Source: Pseudomonadota bacterium (GTDB lineage Bacteria; Pseudomonadota; Gammaproteobacteria; Steroidobacterales; SZUA-146). From it: a stretch of 60,374 nt of DNA. How positions within the stretch are numbered: the stretch's first letter is position 1; every line of letters begins with the position of its first letter. The notes beneath the pieces are model-generated. The model saw only the letters and a program-made list of their open reading frames with translations. It had not been told where the DNA came from and ran no database searches. The DNA lies in assembly GCA_039028935.1 (NCBI GenBank), contig JBCCHD010000023.1:1-60374 (forward strand), written 5' to 3'. Shown piece by piece: positions 19,098 to 27,384 of the stretch. Both the position numbers and the translations under genes were made by a program.

Positions 19098-19772
19098 CTA
19101 CTGCGGAGCCAACACGCGGCGCAACCAGGCGCCAATATCGCGGAGTTCCTCCAAACAGACCTGGTGCGCCATCGGATACTCATGCCAGTCGACAGCGATA
19201 CCCTGCGCGTTGAGCGCCTCCCGGCTCTGTGTGCCCATATCCAATGTCACCATCGGGTCGTGTAGACCGTGCGCCATGAACAGAGGCGTGCGAGCATTCG
19301 CCTCACTGCGCTCATCCGCTAACGAATCTTCCAGCGCAAGATAGCTCGATAGCACCATGATGCCGGCGAAGGTCTCGGCATAACGCAATCCAACTTGCAA
19401 CGCGACGGCACCGCCTTGACTGAACCCGGCGATGACAATGTTGGCAGTCGGCACACCGCGTTCATTCTCGCGCCGAATGAGCTGCTCAATCTGTGCTTGA
19501 CTCTCACGAATACCGGCTTCGTCGGCGCGACCATGGCGATCAAGACTTTTAATGTCGTACCAGGCACGCATGCGCATACCCCCATTGATGGTCACCGCGC
19601 GCTCTTCGGAGTGTGGAAACACAAAGCGCACCGCCAGGTCACTGGGAAGCCCGAGCTCCGGCACCACCGGCACAAAATCATGGCCATCAGCCCCCAAACC
19701 ATGCAACCAGATAACGCTGTGGGTGCACGGCTCAGCGGTGGTCACGGTTTCGGCATCGAGAATGGCGGTCAT
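19098..19772 (-). CDS. Carboxylesterase/phospholipase family hydrolase
   Basis: 224-residue alpha/beta hydrolase of the acyl-protein-thioesterase/carboxylesterase family. The family blocks are VIWLHGLGADGHDF, nucleophile GFSQGGAVAL, Asp in HGLHDPMV and His in YPMAHQVCLEE. The ATG at 19772 is chosen because AAGGAG lies five bases upstream. An upstream frame extension to 19841 has no such support. The gene runs convergent to the S9 peptidase, with about 90 bases between. Confidence 0.93.
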   Translation of the reverse strand: MTAILDAETVTTAEPCTHSVIWLHGLGADGHDFVPVVPELGLPSDLAVRFVFPHSEERAVTINGGMRMRAWYDIKSLDRHGRADEAGIRESQAQIEQLIRRENERGVPTANIVIAGFSQGGAVALQVGLRYAETFAGIMVLSSYLALEDSLADERSEANARTPLFMAHGLHDPMVTLDMGTQSREALNAQGIAVDWHEYPMAHQVCLEELRDIGAWLRRVLAPQ

Positions 19773-20071
19773 AGGCACTCCTTGTGTTTGCATTGATCGA
19801 GTGTAGGGTATGCTGCGCGCGGCGCCGTGTCGAACACACAAGGCCGCCGTCAGGCGATGTCGGCACGGTCGCGCATACCGACGCTCAGACTAACGGCACG
19901 AGCCTAACCTTCGCCCGCGCCCTGGGTGGCCCTACCCGCTGCCTCGCAATCGGTCGCTGCGGCAAAACCTATCCGATAATCGTCAACAACGATAAATTCA
20001 GCCAGGCAGGGTGGCATCTGGTGAGGCCGCATCCTATGATGGTGTCCCGACTCGCTAAAGGACGTTTCAGG
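19773..20071. other. Divergent intergenic region, no gene seen
   Basis: About 300 bases separate the esterase and the carbamoyltransferase, which point away from each other. A plus-strand frame stays open through part of it but lacks family resemblance and a ribosome site. TATGAT at 20035-20040 could be a -10 element for the downstream gene, but no convincing -35 is present. Confidence 0.4.
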
Positions 20072-21070
20072 ATGAAATGGTTTCTCGATCTGGCCGGTTT
20101 TTCCAAAGATCAACTCGACGATCTGCTCATGCTCGCCCAACAGCTTGATATCTATCCAGAGCCCAACGCGTTGTCTGGCAAAGTGATGACGATGATCATG
20201 CTGCGCCATTCTTTTCATACCCGCGCGTCGATGGGCGCTGCGATGGCGCGTCTTGGCGGTAAGGTAATCAATATTGGTCCGTCCGGCTCGGGCTGGGAAA
20301 TCGAAACCGGCGATGGCGTCATGGACGGCCATTCAGCTCATCACGCGCTCGACATGATCCCCTCGATGGGCGCCTATTCCGACGTACTCGGCATCCGAGC
20401 ACCGGGCGGCTTTCGCGATCTGGCGTCCGACTTGCGCGAAGACGTATTCACCAAATTGTGCAAGGCCAGTCCCGTACCGATGATCAACCTCGAGTCGGCG
20501 ATTAATCACCCATGCCAAAGTCTGGGTGACTGGAAAACCATGAACGATGCCGAGATCCCAAGCCAGGGCGGCCGCCTGGTGCTCACGTGGTCGCACAACA
20601 CGGCACCGCATCCATTTGGCGTCACTGCAGCGACGCTACACATGGCTGCCCTACGCGGCATGCGCGTCACCGTATTGCGGCCGGACGAATACGCGCTGCC
20701 GCCGCCGTTGATCGCCAAGGCCCAACGAGCCGCGGCGCAGCACGGCGGCAGCATTGTAGAAACCGCCGATCGCGACAAAGCGTTCGAGGCCGCGCGCGTG
20801 GTCTATGCTGAATCATGGGTGTCGCCGTCGAACTACGCTGACAAAGAGGCAGAACTTGAGTTGCGGCAAAAGTACCGTGATTGGTGTATCGATGAGCGTT
20901 GGTTTCATGCGGCGGTCGAGGAATGCCGTTTCATGCATGCGCTGCCGTTACGCCGCGGCATTAGCGTCGCCGAAGACATACTTGATGGGCCGCGCAGCCT
21001 TGTCTTGGAACAAGCCCGCAATCGGATGCTCACACAAATGGCGGTACTGTATCGCATGCTGAAACGTTGA
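20072..21070 (+). CDS. N-acetyl/N-succinylornithine carbamoyltransferase-like
   Basis: 332-residue transcarbamylase of the acylornithine branch, as found in Xanthomonas and Bacteroides arginine synthesis. Shared blocks are VMDG, INLESAINHPCQSL, VLTWSHN, VVYAESWVSP and LPLRR. Three active-site positions differ from what I remember of the family. The carbamoyl-phosphate loop reads SFHTRAS rather than SxRTRxS. The HCLP motif reads HALP. The residue equivalent to Glu92 (acetyl type) or Pro90 (succinyl type) appears to be Ala, in the segment DGHSAHH. The start follows AAAGGA, and an upstream frame extension to 19784 is not family-like. Its stop overlaps the ATG of the thioesterase gene. The physiological substrate is open. 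Confidence 0.82.
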   Translation: MKWFLDLAGFSKDQLDDLLMLAQQLDIYPEPNALSGKVMTMIMLRHSFHTRASMGAAMARLGGKVINIGPSGSGWEIETGDGVMDGHSAHHALDMIPSMGAYSDVLGIRAPGGFRDLASDLREDVFTKLCKASPVPMINLESAINHPCQSLGDWKTMNDAEIPSQGGRLVLTWSHNTAPHPFGVTAATLHMAALRGMRVTVLRPDEYALPPPLIAKAQRAAAQHGGSIVETADRDKAFEAARVVYAESWVSPSNYADKEAELELRQKYRDWCIDERWFHAAVEECRFMHALPLRRGISVAEDILDGPRSLVLEQARNRMLTQMAVLYRMLKR

Positions 21071-21510
21071 TGAGTAACAACGCGTCATCCATCTGGTTTA
21101 CCGAGCCCAGCCTCGATGCCATCGTCTATGCCAACGATCAATCATTGGTGACCACGCTCGATATCACGCTGACCGAAATCGGACCCGATTATCTGCGCGG
21201 CACCATGCCGGTCACGCCGCGAGTGCATCAGCCGATGGGGATTCTGCACGGTGGAGCATCGGTCGCACTGGCTGAAACACTCGGTAGCGTTGCGGCCAGT
21301 CTGACGCTGGATCTATCTCGACAGATGCCGGTAGGCCTGGAAATTAACGCCAATCACGTGCGCCCTGTGTCCTCCGGCCTGGTCACCGGAACGGCACGGC
21401 CGGCCCACATCGGTCGCACGACTCAGGTTTGGCATATCGATATCCGTGACGACCGCGACAAATTGACCTGCACATCACGCATAACCATCGCCGTGCTCGA
21501 CAACGGCTGA
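21070..21510 (+). CDS. Hotdog-fold acyl-CoA thioesterase (PaaI/YdiI type)
   Basis: 146-residue hotdog thioesterase. The central helix segment HQPMGILHGGASVALAET carries the family's HGG and the catalytic Glu position. VGLEINANHVRPV and the C-terminal strands also fit. YdiI/MenI-type members hydrolyse aromatic acyl-CoAs such as DHNA-CoA, but the substrate here is not determined. Its ATG overlaps the carbamoyltransferase stop (TGATG), so the two are coupled although no metabolic link is obvious. Confidence 0.88.
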   Translation: MSNNASSIWFTEPSLDAIVYANDQSLVTTLDITLTEIGPDYLRGTMPVTPRVHQPMGILHGGASVALAETLGSVAASLTLDLSRQMPVGLEINANHVRPVSSGLVTGTARPAHIGRTTQVWHIDIRDDRDKLTCTSRITIAVLDNG

Positions 21511-21525
21511 TTCAAGGGGGGCATC

Positions 21526-21744
21526 ATGGATTATTGTCGCTCTGTGGTCCGCCGAATGGCGCTGTTAGTGCTCGCGTCTGCCATCACCGCCTGCGGCCAA
21601 ATCGGACCGCTTTACCTGCCGGACGACGCGCAAGCGTCTCCGCAGCCGGATGAGAGCGGTGCCGAGCACCAACGCGATGACGCGGACACTCGGCGCGACG
21701 ACAACGACGACAACGACGATAACGACGCCGAATCGAGCCAATGA
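21526..21744 (+). CDS. lptM: Small lipoprotein LptM (YifL family)
   Basis: 72-residue lipoprotein. The signal peptide ends in lipobox ITAC, and the mature protein begins CGQIGPLYLP, the LptM/YifL hallmark. LptM helps the LptD/E LPS translocon mature at the outer membrane. In E. coli the mature hallmark is followed by a short tail. Here the tail is about 35 residues and extremely acidic, ending in a run of Asp/Asn encoded by a 9-base tandem repeat. The start follows a GGGGG site 15 bases after the thioesterase stop. Confidence 0.87.
   Translation: MDYCRSVVRRMALLVLASAITACGQIGPLYLPDDAQASPQPDESGAEHQRDDADTRRDDNDDNDDNDAESSQ
21697..21723 (+). repeat. 9-base tandem repeat inside lptM
   Basis: Three in-frame copies of GACGAC/TAAC (Asp-Asp-Asn) near the 3' end of lptM, the last copy with one substitution. 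It could change copy number by slippage without breaking the frame. Confidence 0.75.
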
Positions 21745-21861
21745 CGCGAGAGCGCGGTCGGCGCGAACAGGCGTTAGCGTCGCGATTCCAGCGTTGCATC
21801 CACGGTCTCACGCATCGCTTCGCGGCACTGGCTCCCCAATAGGAACTCGCCGAATATCCCC

Positions 21862-21867
21862 TATAAT
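21862..21867 (+). promoter_or_regulatory. Candidate -10 element for polA
   Basis: A perfect TATAAT lies 60 bases upstream of the polA ATG in a 181-base gap. No good -35 hexamer was found at standard spacing, so it is a tentative call. Confidence 0.4.
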
Positions 21868-21926
21868 CAGGGACTGACCCACGCGTCGCCACGACGCACT
21901 TCACCCGCTTTGAAATCGATCGAAAT

Positions 21927-24632
21927 ATGACCAAGAAAACCAAACCCTTATTGATACTCGTCGATGGTTCGTCCTACCTGTACCGCGCGTTCCATGCGCT
22001 GCCGTCGCTCACCAACGCCAACGGCGATCCCACCGGCGCGGTGCTCGGCGTCACGAACATGCTTAACCGTCTGTTTCAGGATTACGATACGCCTCATATT
22101 GCGGTGGTATTCGACGCTAAGGGTCCGACCTTTCGTCATGAGCAATACGATCAATACAAGGCCAACCGCCCGCCGATGCCCGACGAACTGCGTCAACAAA
22201 TCGATTACATCCATGACATTGTGCGCGCACTGGGTCTGCCGCTTCTGCAAGTACCTGGGGTGGAGGCGGACGATGTCATCGGCACGCTAGCCGTGCAGGC
22301 CCGAGGCGCCGGTATGAAAGTGGTCGTGTCAACCGGCGACAAAGACCTCGCGCAGTTGGTCAATGAAGATGTGACACTCGAAGACACGATGAAAAACGCC
22401 GTCATGGACGGCGATGCCGTGCTCGACAAATTTGGCGTTCGTCCCGATCAGATCATTGACTATCTGGGTCTGGTGGGCGACACCTCTGACAACATTCCAG
22501 GTGTGCCAAAAGTGGGCCCCAAAACAGCCGCCAAGTGGCTCGCAGACTACGACAGCGCCGAGCGCCTGATCGAGCACCGCGACGCCATTAAAGGCAAGGT
22601 GGGTGAAAGCCTGCGCGACAACATTGATCAACTCAAACTGTCCTGCGAACTGGCCACGATAAAACTGGATGTCGATCTTGACGCCACGCCAGACAGCCTC
22701 AAAATAGGCCAACAGGACGTAGCCAAACTCATCGAGCTGTACCAGACACTCGATTTCAAAAGCCTGCTGCGCGGACTGCCCGAAGCAAGCGATATCCCGA
22801 TCGAAACAAACGTGGCGGCACCGGAAAAACACTACGAGACGGTACTCACGCAAGCGCGTTTTGATGCGTGGCTGTCCCAATTAAAATCGGCCAAAGTCTT
22901 TGCGTTCGACACAGAAACCACGAGCATCAATTACATGGACGCCCAGATCGTGGGCGTGTCGTTTAGCGTCGACGCGGGTATCGCGGCCTACGTTCCGGTG
23001 GCGCATCGCTATGCGGGCGCGCCAAAACAGCTCAGTTGCGACACTGTTCTCAACGCACTCAAACCATTACTCGAAGATCCGCACGTGGCCAAAATCGGAC
23101 ACCACCTGAAATACGACGCCCACGTGCTCAGGCACTATGACATCGAGCTGCGCGGCATCGACTACGACACCATGCTCGAGTCGTATGTACTCAACTCAAC
23201 CGCGACGCGCCACGACATGGACAGCGTGGCTAAACGCTACCTTGGCGTCGACACCATTCACTACGAAGACGTGGCGGGTAAAGGAGCAAAACAGCTCACC
23301 TTCGATGAGGTGCCACTCGAAGAAGCCGGTCCTTACGCGGCCGAGGATGCCGACATTACGTTGCGCCTGCATCAAGCGCTCTGGCCACAGCTTGAAGAAC
23401 AAAAAGCACTATCAAGCGTATACGCGGAAATTGAACGCCCCCTTGTGCCGATACTGCTGGATATGGAGCACAACGGCGTGCTGCTGGATATCGAGATGCT
23501 CAATGAGCTGAGCGTCGAGTTCGCCAGCATCATGCAGAAACTTGAAACCGAAGCATTCAACGCGGCGGGACAGGAGTTCAATCTGGGCTCACCCAAACAG
23601 CTGCAGGAAATTCTGTTTGAAAAACAGGGTCTGCCGGTCATTCGCAAAACCCCCAAGGGCCAGCCGTCAACGGCAGAAGACGTGCTCGTGGAACTCGCGC
23701 TCGATTACCCATTACCGCAGCTCATTCTCGACTATCGCAGCTTAAGTAAGCTCAAATCGACCTACACCGACAAACTGCCTCTGCAGGCCAACGCCGGTAC
23801 GCAACGCGTACACACCTCTTATCACCAGGCGGTCGCCGCCACGGGACGCCTGTCGTCGTCCGATCCCAATCTGCAGAATATTCCAATCCGCACACCGCAA
23901 GGTCGCCGTATCCGCCAGGCCTTTATTGCGCCCAAGGGCTATACCCTGCTTGCCGCCGACTACTCGCAAATTGAACTGCGCATCATGGCGCATCTCTCGG
24001 CGGACGAAGGCCTGACGCGAGCGTTTGCCGAAGATCGAGACGTGCACCGCGCCACCGCCGCTGAGGTGTTTGATATGCCGGTTGACGCGGTCACCAATGA
24101 CCAACGTCGTTCCGCCAAAGCCATCAATTTTGGCCTTATTTACGGCATGTCGGCGTTTGGCCTTGCCAAACAGCTCAACATTACGCGCCACGCCGCGCAG
24201 GAGTACGTCAACGTGTACTTTGAGCGGTATCCAGGTGTGCAAGACTACATGGATCGCACACGCGCACAGGCCAAGGAACAAGGCTACGTGGAAACCGTGT
24301 TTGGCCGTCGCCTGTATTTGCCGGACATCAACGCGCGTAATGGCCAGCGTCGACAGTATGCCGAGCGTAGCGCCATTAACGCACCGATGCAGGGCACGGC
24401 CGCCGATATCATCAAACGCGCAATGCTCGCGGTGCATGACTGGTTGGTGACGTCGGGCGCGGACGCTCGCTTACTCATGCAGGTGCATGACGAACTGGTG
24501 CTGGAAGTGGCCCACCGCGAGCTGGACGCCGTGCGTGAAGAGGTTGTGAAGCGCATGTGCGGCGCCGCTGAACTCAATGTGCCGCTAAAAGTGGATGCCG
24601 GCACGGGCATGAACTGGGACGAAGCACACTGA
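21927..24632 (+). CDS. polA: DNA polymerase I
   Basis: 901-residue three-domain polymerase I for Okazaki-fragment processing and repair. The 5' nuclease is at about 1-290 (ILVDGSSYLYRAFHA, GVEADDVIGTLA, STGDKDLAQLV, GDTSDNIPGVPKVGPKTA). The 3'-5' proofreading domain is at about 300-500 and looks active, with FDTETTSI providing the DxE pair and YAAEDADITL a later Asp. The polymerase domain has motif A LLAADYSQIELRI, the O-helix KAINFGLIYGMS and motif C MQVHDELVLEV. The downstream gene engB is on the opposite strand, as in E. coli, and the gap between them is structured (see the candidate sRNA). Confidence 0.98.
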   Translation: MTKKTKPLLILVDGSSYLYRAFHALPSLTNANGDPTGAVLGVTNMLNRLFQDYDTPHIAVVFDAKGPTFRHEQYDQYKANRPPMPDELRQQIDYIHDIVRALGLPLLQVPGVEADDVIGTLAVQARGAGMKVVVSTGDKDLAQLVNEDVTLEDTMKNAVMDGDAVLDKFGVRPDQIIDYLGLVGDTSDNIPGVPKVGPKTAAKWLADYDSAERLIEHRDAIKGKVGESLRDNIDQLKLSCELATIKLDVDLDATPDSLKIGQQDVAKLIELYQTLDFKSLLRGLPEASDIPIETNVAAPEKHYETVLTQARFDAWLSQLKSAKVFAFDTETTSINYMDAQIVGVSFSVDAGIAAYVPVAHRYAGAPKQLSCDTVLNALKPLLEDPHVAKIGHHLKYDAHVLRHYDIELRGIDYDTMLESYVLNSTATRHDMDSVAKRYLGVDTIHYEDVAGKGAKQLTFDEVPLEEAGPYAAEDADITLRLHQALWPQLEEQKALSSVYAEIERPLVPILLDMEHNGVLLDIEMLNELSVEFASIMQKLETEAFNAAGQEFNLGSPKQLQEILFEKQGLPVIRKTPKGQPSTAEDVLVELALDYPLPQLILDYRSLSKLKSTYTDKLPLQANAGTQRVHTSYHQAVAATGRLSSSDPNLQNIPIRTPQGRRIRQAFIAPKGYTLLAADYSQIELRIMAHLSADEGLTRAFAEDRDVHRATAAEVFDMPVDAVTNDQRRSAKAINFGLIYGMSAFGLAKQLNITRHAAQEYVNVYFERYPGVQDYMDRTRAQAKEQGYVETVFGRRLYLPDINARNGQRRQYAERSAINAPMQGTAADIIKRAMLAVHDWLVTSGADARLLMQVHDELVLEVAHRELDAVREEVVKRMCGAAELNVPLKVDAGTGMNWDEAH

Positions 24633-24678
24633 GTTCAGATACGGTTGGTATCACCGTAACCGACTGCCGTACACACCC

Positions 24679-24708
24679 AAAAACAGCATAAGTAATACGC
24701 TGTTTTTT
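24679..24708 (+). terminator. Terminator after polA
   Basis: AAAAACAGC (24679-24687) pairs with GCTGTTTTT after an 11-base loop, and six T follow the stem base. It sits about 45 bases behind the polA stop. Runs of A and T on both sides mean it could work on both strands. Confidence 0.7.
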
Positions 24709-24785
24709 CTCGGTATTCAGAGAAATACTCAGATTCTGGAACTAAACCCTGAACGCTTACTCAAAGTTATTAGGCGTGTGATGAC

Positions 24786-24890
24786 GCTAGTCCGCTGCCC
24801 TCCCTGTGCGGACGACTGCCCGGCCACCCCATGCCGGGCGCAGGTTAACCCCGGCGCCTCCCCTAATCGGCGCTGGGGTTTCTTCTTTCT
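24786..24890 (+). ncRNA. Candidate Spot 42/ErsA-position small RNA
   Basis: Three consecutive hairpins lie between the polA terminator and the engB 3' end. Stem 1 is GTCCGC/GCGGAC (24790-24813), stem 2 GCCCGGC/GCCGGGC (24818-24839), stem 3 a 12-pair stem (24847-24880) followed by TCTTCTTTCT. Each loop is C-rich: TGCCCTCCCTGT, CACCCCAT and TCCCCTAATC. C-rich loops resemble those with which some regulatory RNAs pair to ribosome binding sites. In E. coli Spot 42 (spf), and to my knowledge ErsA in Pseudomonas, lie in this polA-engB gap. Sequence homology to either is not claimed. The 5' end is uncertain, and only a weak -10 (TATTAG, 24768-24773) was seen. Confidence 0.45.
24847..24890 (+). terminator. 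Strong hairpin with U-rich tail at engB 3' end
   Basis: AACCCCGGCGCC pairs with GGCGCTGGGGTT through 12 pairs including one G-T wobble, with a 10-base loop and then TCTTCTTTCT. It reads as a plus-strand terminator, although it overlaps the last codons of engB on the minus strand. That fits termination of a plus-strand transcript starting after the first polA terminator. Confidence 0.6.
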
Positions 24891-25474
24891 GGCCATTGCA
24901 ACATGGCCGCCAAGACCTCACGAGCTTCATCAAGGCCTTGTTTTTTGAGTGCCGAGAAGAGCTGAATACCAACCCCATCGGCCAGCTGACGACGCGTCTG
25001 CTCAAAGCTTTTTGCGGCCGCACCGCGACTGAGTTTGTCGGCCTTGGTTAACAGAATGTGCACCGGACAACCGGCCGATCCAGCAAACTCTAGCATCTGC
25101 TCATCAAACGGCATAAGCGGGCGACGGGCGTCCATCATAACGATGAGCCCCGATAGACATTGCCGATGGGCAAAATAATCGCCCATCAGCGTGCGCCAAT
25201 GGCGCTGGATGGGCTTGGGTGCTTTGGCAAAGCCATATCCCGGCAAATCCACGAGACGCCGATTGTCTGGCAAGCGAAAAAAATTGATCAGCTGGGTGCG
25301 CCCGGGCGTTTTACTCGTGCGCGCCAAACCGCGACGCTGAGTGAGAACATTGATGGCGGTCGACTTGCCTGCATTCGAGCGGCCGGCAAACGCCACCTCT
25401 GCGCCCGAATCCGGAGGGAAACCCCCGATATCATTGGCACTTTTAAGAAATTCCGCTACTTGAAATCGAGACAT
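24863..25474 (-). CDS. engB: Ribosome biogenesis GTPase EngB (YihA/YsxC)
   Basis: 203-residue TRAFAC-class GTPase needed for 50S subunit assembly. G1 is [10 protein letters not shown]2 the [10 protein letters not shown] segment, G3 DLPGYG and G4 LTKADK. The whole chain matches the YihA layout, and the start ATG at 25474 gives the usual short N-terminus. The ORF extends upstream to 25540 without family similarity. It is divergent from the cytochrome c4 gene, leaving a 120-base shared control region. Confidence 0.96.
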   Translation of the reverse strand: MSRFQVAEFLKSANDIGGFPPDSGAEVAFAGRSNAGKSTAINVLTQRRGLARTSKTPGRTQLINFFRLPDNRRLVDLPGYGFAKAPKPIQRHWRTLMGDYFAHRQCLSGLIVMMDARRPLMPFDEQMLEFAGSAGCPVHILLTKADKLSRGAAAKSFEQTRRQLADGVGIQLFSALKKQGLDEAREVLAAMLQWPERRNPSAD

Positions 25475-25594
25475 GGGACAGGTGTGGCAAGGCGAATCAA
25501 TAGTGTACAATGCCCGGCACCGGGCGAACCTGCTGCGCAACTTAGCACAGGTCGGATGACTATTTTTGTGTGTTTCTGGAGGAATGACGCCGTG

Positions 25595-26200
25595 ATGCGT
25601 TTTTTACCCTTTTTTGCCGCCGTTTGGCTGGCTGTCGCCCCGGCTTCTGCCGACCTGACCGGCGACCCTGAAGCGGGCGAGTCCAAAGCATTGGTGTGCG
25701 GCGCCTGCCACGGCGCTGACGGCAACAGCATCAGTGCCGAGTGGCCAAGCCTGGCAGGACAGCACGCGCAGTATATTGTCGCGCGTTTAAAAGCCTACAA
25801 GAACGGCGACGTGAATAACGCCGTGATGGGCGCTCAGGTACTGCTACTGAGCGAACAGGATATGCACGATCTTGGCGCGTATTTTGAGACCCTGACGATT
25901 AAACCAGGCGAAGCTGATCCCAGTCTGGTTGACGCCGGCGCCGCGCTGTATCGCCTCGGCAACCCGGATACTCACGTGGCGTCTTGCGCAGCCTGTCATG
26001 GCCCGAAAGGGCGAGGCAACCCGACCGCCATGATGCCGTCGCTCGCTGGTCAGCGCGCCACCTACACCATCGCGCAACTCAACGCATTCGCCAGCGGCGA
26101 TCGACCGGGCGGCATTAACAACATGATGCACGACGTGGCCAGCAAAATGAGCGACGAAGAGAAACAAGCGGTGGCCAGTTTTCTGGAGGGGCTCCACTAG
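25595..26200 (+). CDS. Dihaem cytochrome c4
   Basis: 201-residue periplasmic cytochrome with a signal peptide ([19 protein letters not shown]). Two c-type haem sites, CGACH and CAACH, each sit in a similar 90-residue half with a distal Met-containing segment, the c4 pattern. It would carry electrons from the bc1 complex to terminal oxidases. GGAGGA lies 8 bases before an in-frame GTG (25592) and 11 before the ATG used here, so either start is possible. The mature protein is unaffected. Confidence 0.93.
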   Translation: MRFLPFFAAVWLAVAPASADLTGDPEAGESKALVCGACHGADGNSISAEWPSLAGQHAQYIVARLKAYKNGDVNNAVMGAQVLLLSEQDMHDLGAYFETLTIKPGEADPSLVDAGAALYRLGNPDTHVASCAACHGPKGRGNPTAMMPSLAGQRATYTIAQLNAFASGDRPGGINNMMHDVASKMSDEEKQAVASFLEGLH

Positions 26201-26356
26201 CGCACAACGATCCTCGCCGTTGAAACTTAACGGACGCAGAGGACACTAACGTAAGCCAAACAAGACGATGCGGATGGCGATCCCATATCGCGTCAGCAGT
26301 GGCCCACCGAACTGGAAGCCGCTCACAACACACCGAATAAGATCCGGAGTAAAACG

Positions 26357-27169
26357 ATGAAAAAGAGTATTCTGGTCAGCCTCATGCTGACGTTTAGCTT
26401 GACCGCCTGTGGCGCCGACAGCGCCTCAGAGCCAGCGCGAGCCGCCGCGGACACCGCCAGCGCCAGCGCGGCAACGACACCAGCGACATCTGACAGCACA
26501 ACGAAAATCCGACAATCGTCAATCGACGCGCTCAAATCCTTCAGCCCAGAAGCCGGCAAGGCGGATTTTGATGCCGCCGCGATCGTGGCGCAGTTTGAAA
26601 AAGAATTTACGGCCGGCACCGACTATCGGGTACTGTCTCCGGCCCAACCTACCAGCAGCGATCCTGAACACATTGAAGTAGCGGAAGTGTTTATGTACAG
26701 CTGCCCGCATTGCTACAACTTTGAACCGTTCATTAAGAACTGGATTGCCACCGAAAAACCGGTTGGCGTGAATTTTCTACGCATCCCAGCGCAATTTAAC
26801 CGCCCAGCGCAGCTGCATGCAGCCGCCTACTACGCCGCCGAAGCGATGGGTGTCGGTGAACAGGTACACATGCCTCTTTTCCAAGCCATTCATTCCAAGA
26901 AAAATCCGCTGAGCTCACAAAAAGCCATCAAGCAGATCTTTGTCGATAACGACGTAGACGGTAATGATTTCGATAAGGCCTTCACGTCCTTTGATGTCGA
27001 CACCAAAACCCGCCAAGCCGTCAATCTCGGCAAGCGCTACCAGATACAGAGTGTGCCAACTCTCGTCATCAATGGTCGGTACCAAACTTCGGGGGTCATG
27101 GCTAAGAACAATCAGCGCCTGAACGACATCGTGAATTATCTGATCGCGAAGGAAATGGTCGAACGCTAA
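26357..27169 (+). CDS. dsbA: DsbA-family thiol:disulfide interchange lipoprotein
   Basis: 270-residue DsbA-like oxidoreductase. The signal ends in lipobox LTAC (Cys 18), so it is probably a lipoprotein, unlike soluble E. coli DsbA. About 90 residues of Ala/Ser/Thr-rich linker and spacer precede the thioredoxin fold. The active site is CPHC in VFMYSCPHCYNFEP, and the cis-Pro loop VPTLVINGRY is present. It would oxidise exported proteins in the periplasm. It is followed by a strong terminator and lies 155 bases behind cytochrome c4. Confidence 0.92.
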   Translation: MKKSILVSLMLTFSLTACGADSASEPARAAADTASASAATTPATSDSTTKIRQSSIDALKSFSPEAGKADFDAAAIVAQFEKEFTAGTDYRVLSPAQPTSSDPEHIEVAEVFMYSCPHCYNFEPFIKNWIATEKPVGVNFLRIPAQFNRPAQLHAAAYYAAEAMGVGEQVHMPLFQAIHSKKNPLSSQKAIKQIFVDNDVDGNDFDKAFTSFDVDTKTRQAVNLGKRYQIQSVPTLVINGRYQTSGVMAKNNQRLNDIVNYLIAKEMVER

Positions 27170-27190
27170 ATCGGCCACGCGAATGCGTAC

Positions 27191-27218
27191 AAAAACCCCG
27201 CCTTGAGCGGGGTTTTTT
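27191..27218 (+). terminator. Rho-independent terminator of dsbA
   Basis: AAAAACCCCGC pairs with GCGGGG plus a T run across a 5-base loop, and six T follow. It begins 22 bases after the dsbA stop. Confidence 0.93.
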
Positions 27219-27259
27219 ATGGCGATACGCGCCGGATTGCCTCATGACGGAATAAGCGT

Positions 27260-27384
27260 CTGAGCCTGCCTCAGCGGGTGAAAGACAAGGCGGAGTGTGG
27301 ATGAAAAAGCGGAGCGTACATCGGTACGTGAGCATTTTTCAGACGCGCTCCAACGCCGGATTGCGCCCGCTGAGGCAGGCTCAG
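27260..27384. repeat. 125-base imperfect palindromic element
   Basis: The outer arms CTGAGCCTGCCTCAGCGGG (27260-27278) and its exact reverse complement (27366-27384) are 19 bases each. At the centre CGTAC-ATCG-GTACG (27315-27328) shares the same symmetry axis (about 27322). Between them GGCG, GAG and TGAAAAA segments also recur in inverted order with small gaps. It lies between convergent genes and supplies the stop codon of the L,D-transpeptidase. It resembles a dispersed intergenic repeat or a nonautonomous mobile element. No second copy is visible in this window. Confidence 0.8.

Noticed and set aside
24745-24775. Promoter for the polA-engB RNA
   Set aside because: Only a weak -10 (TATTAG) with no -35 match at proper spacing; not listed as a feature.
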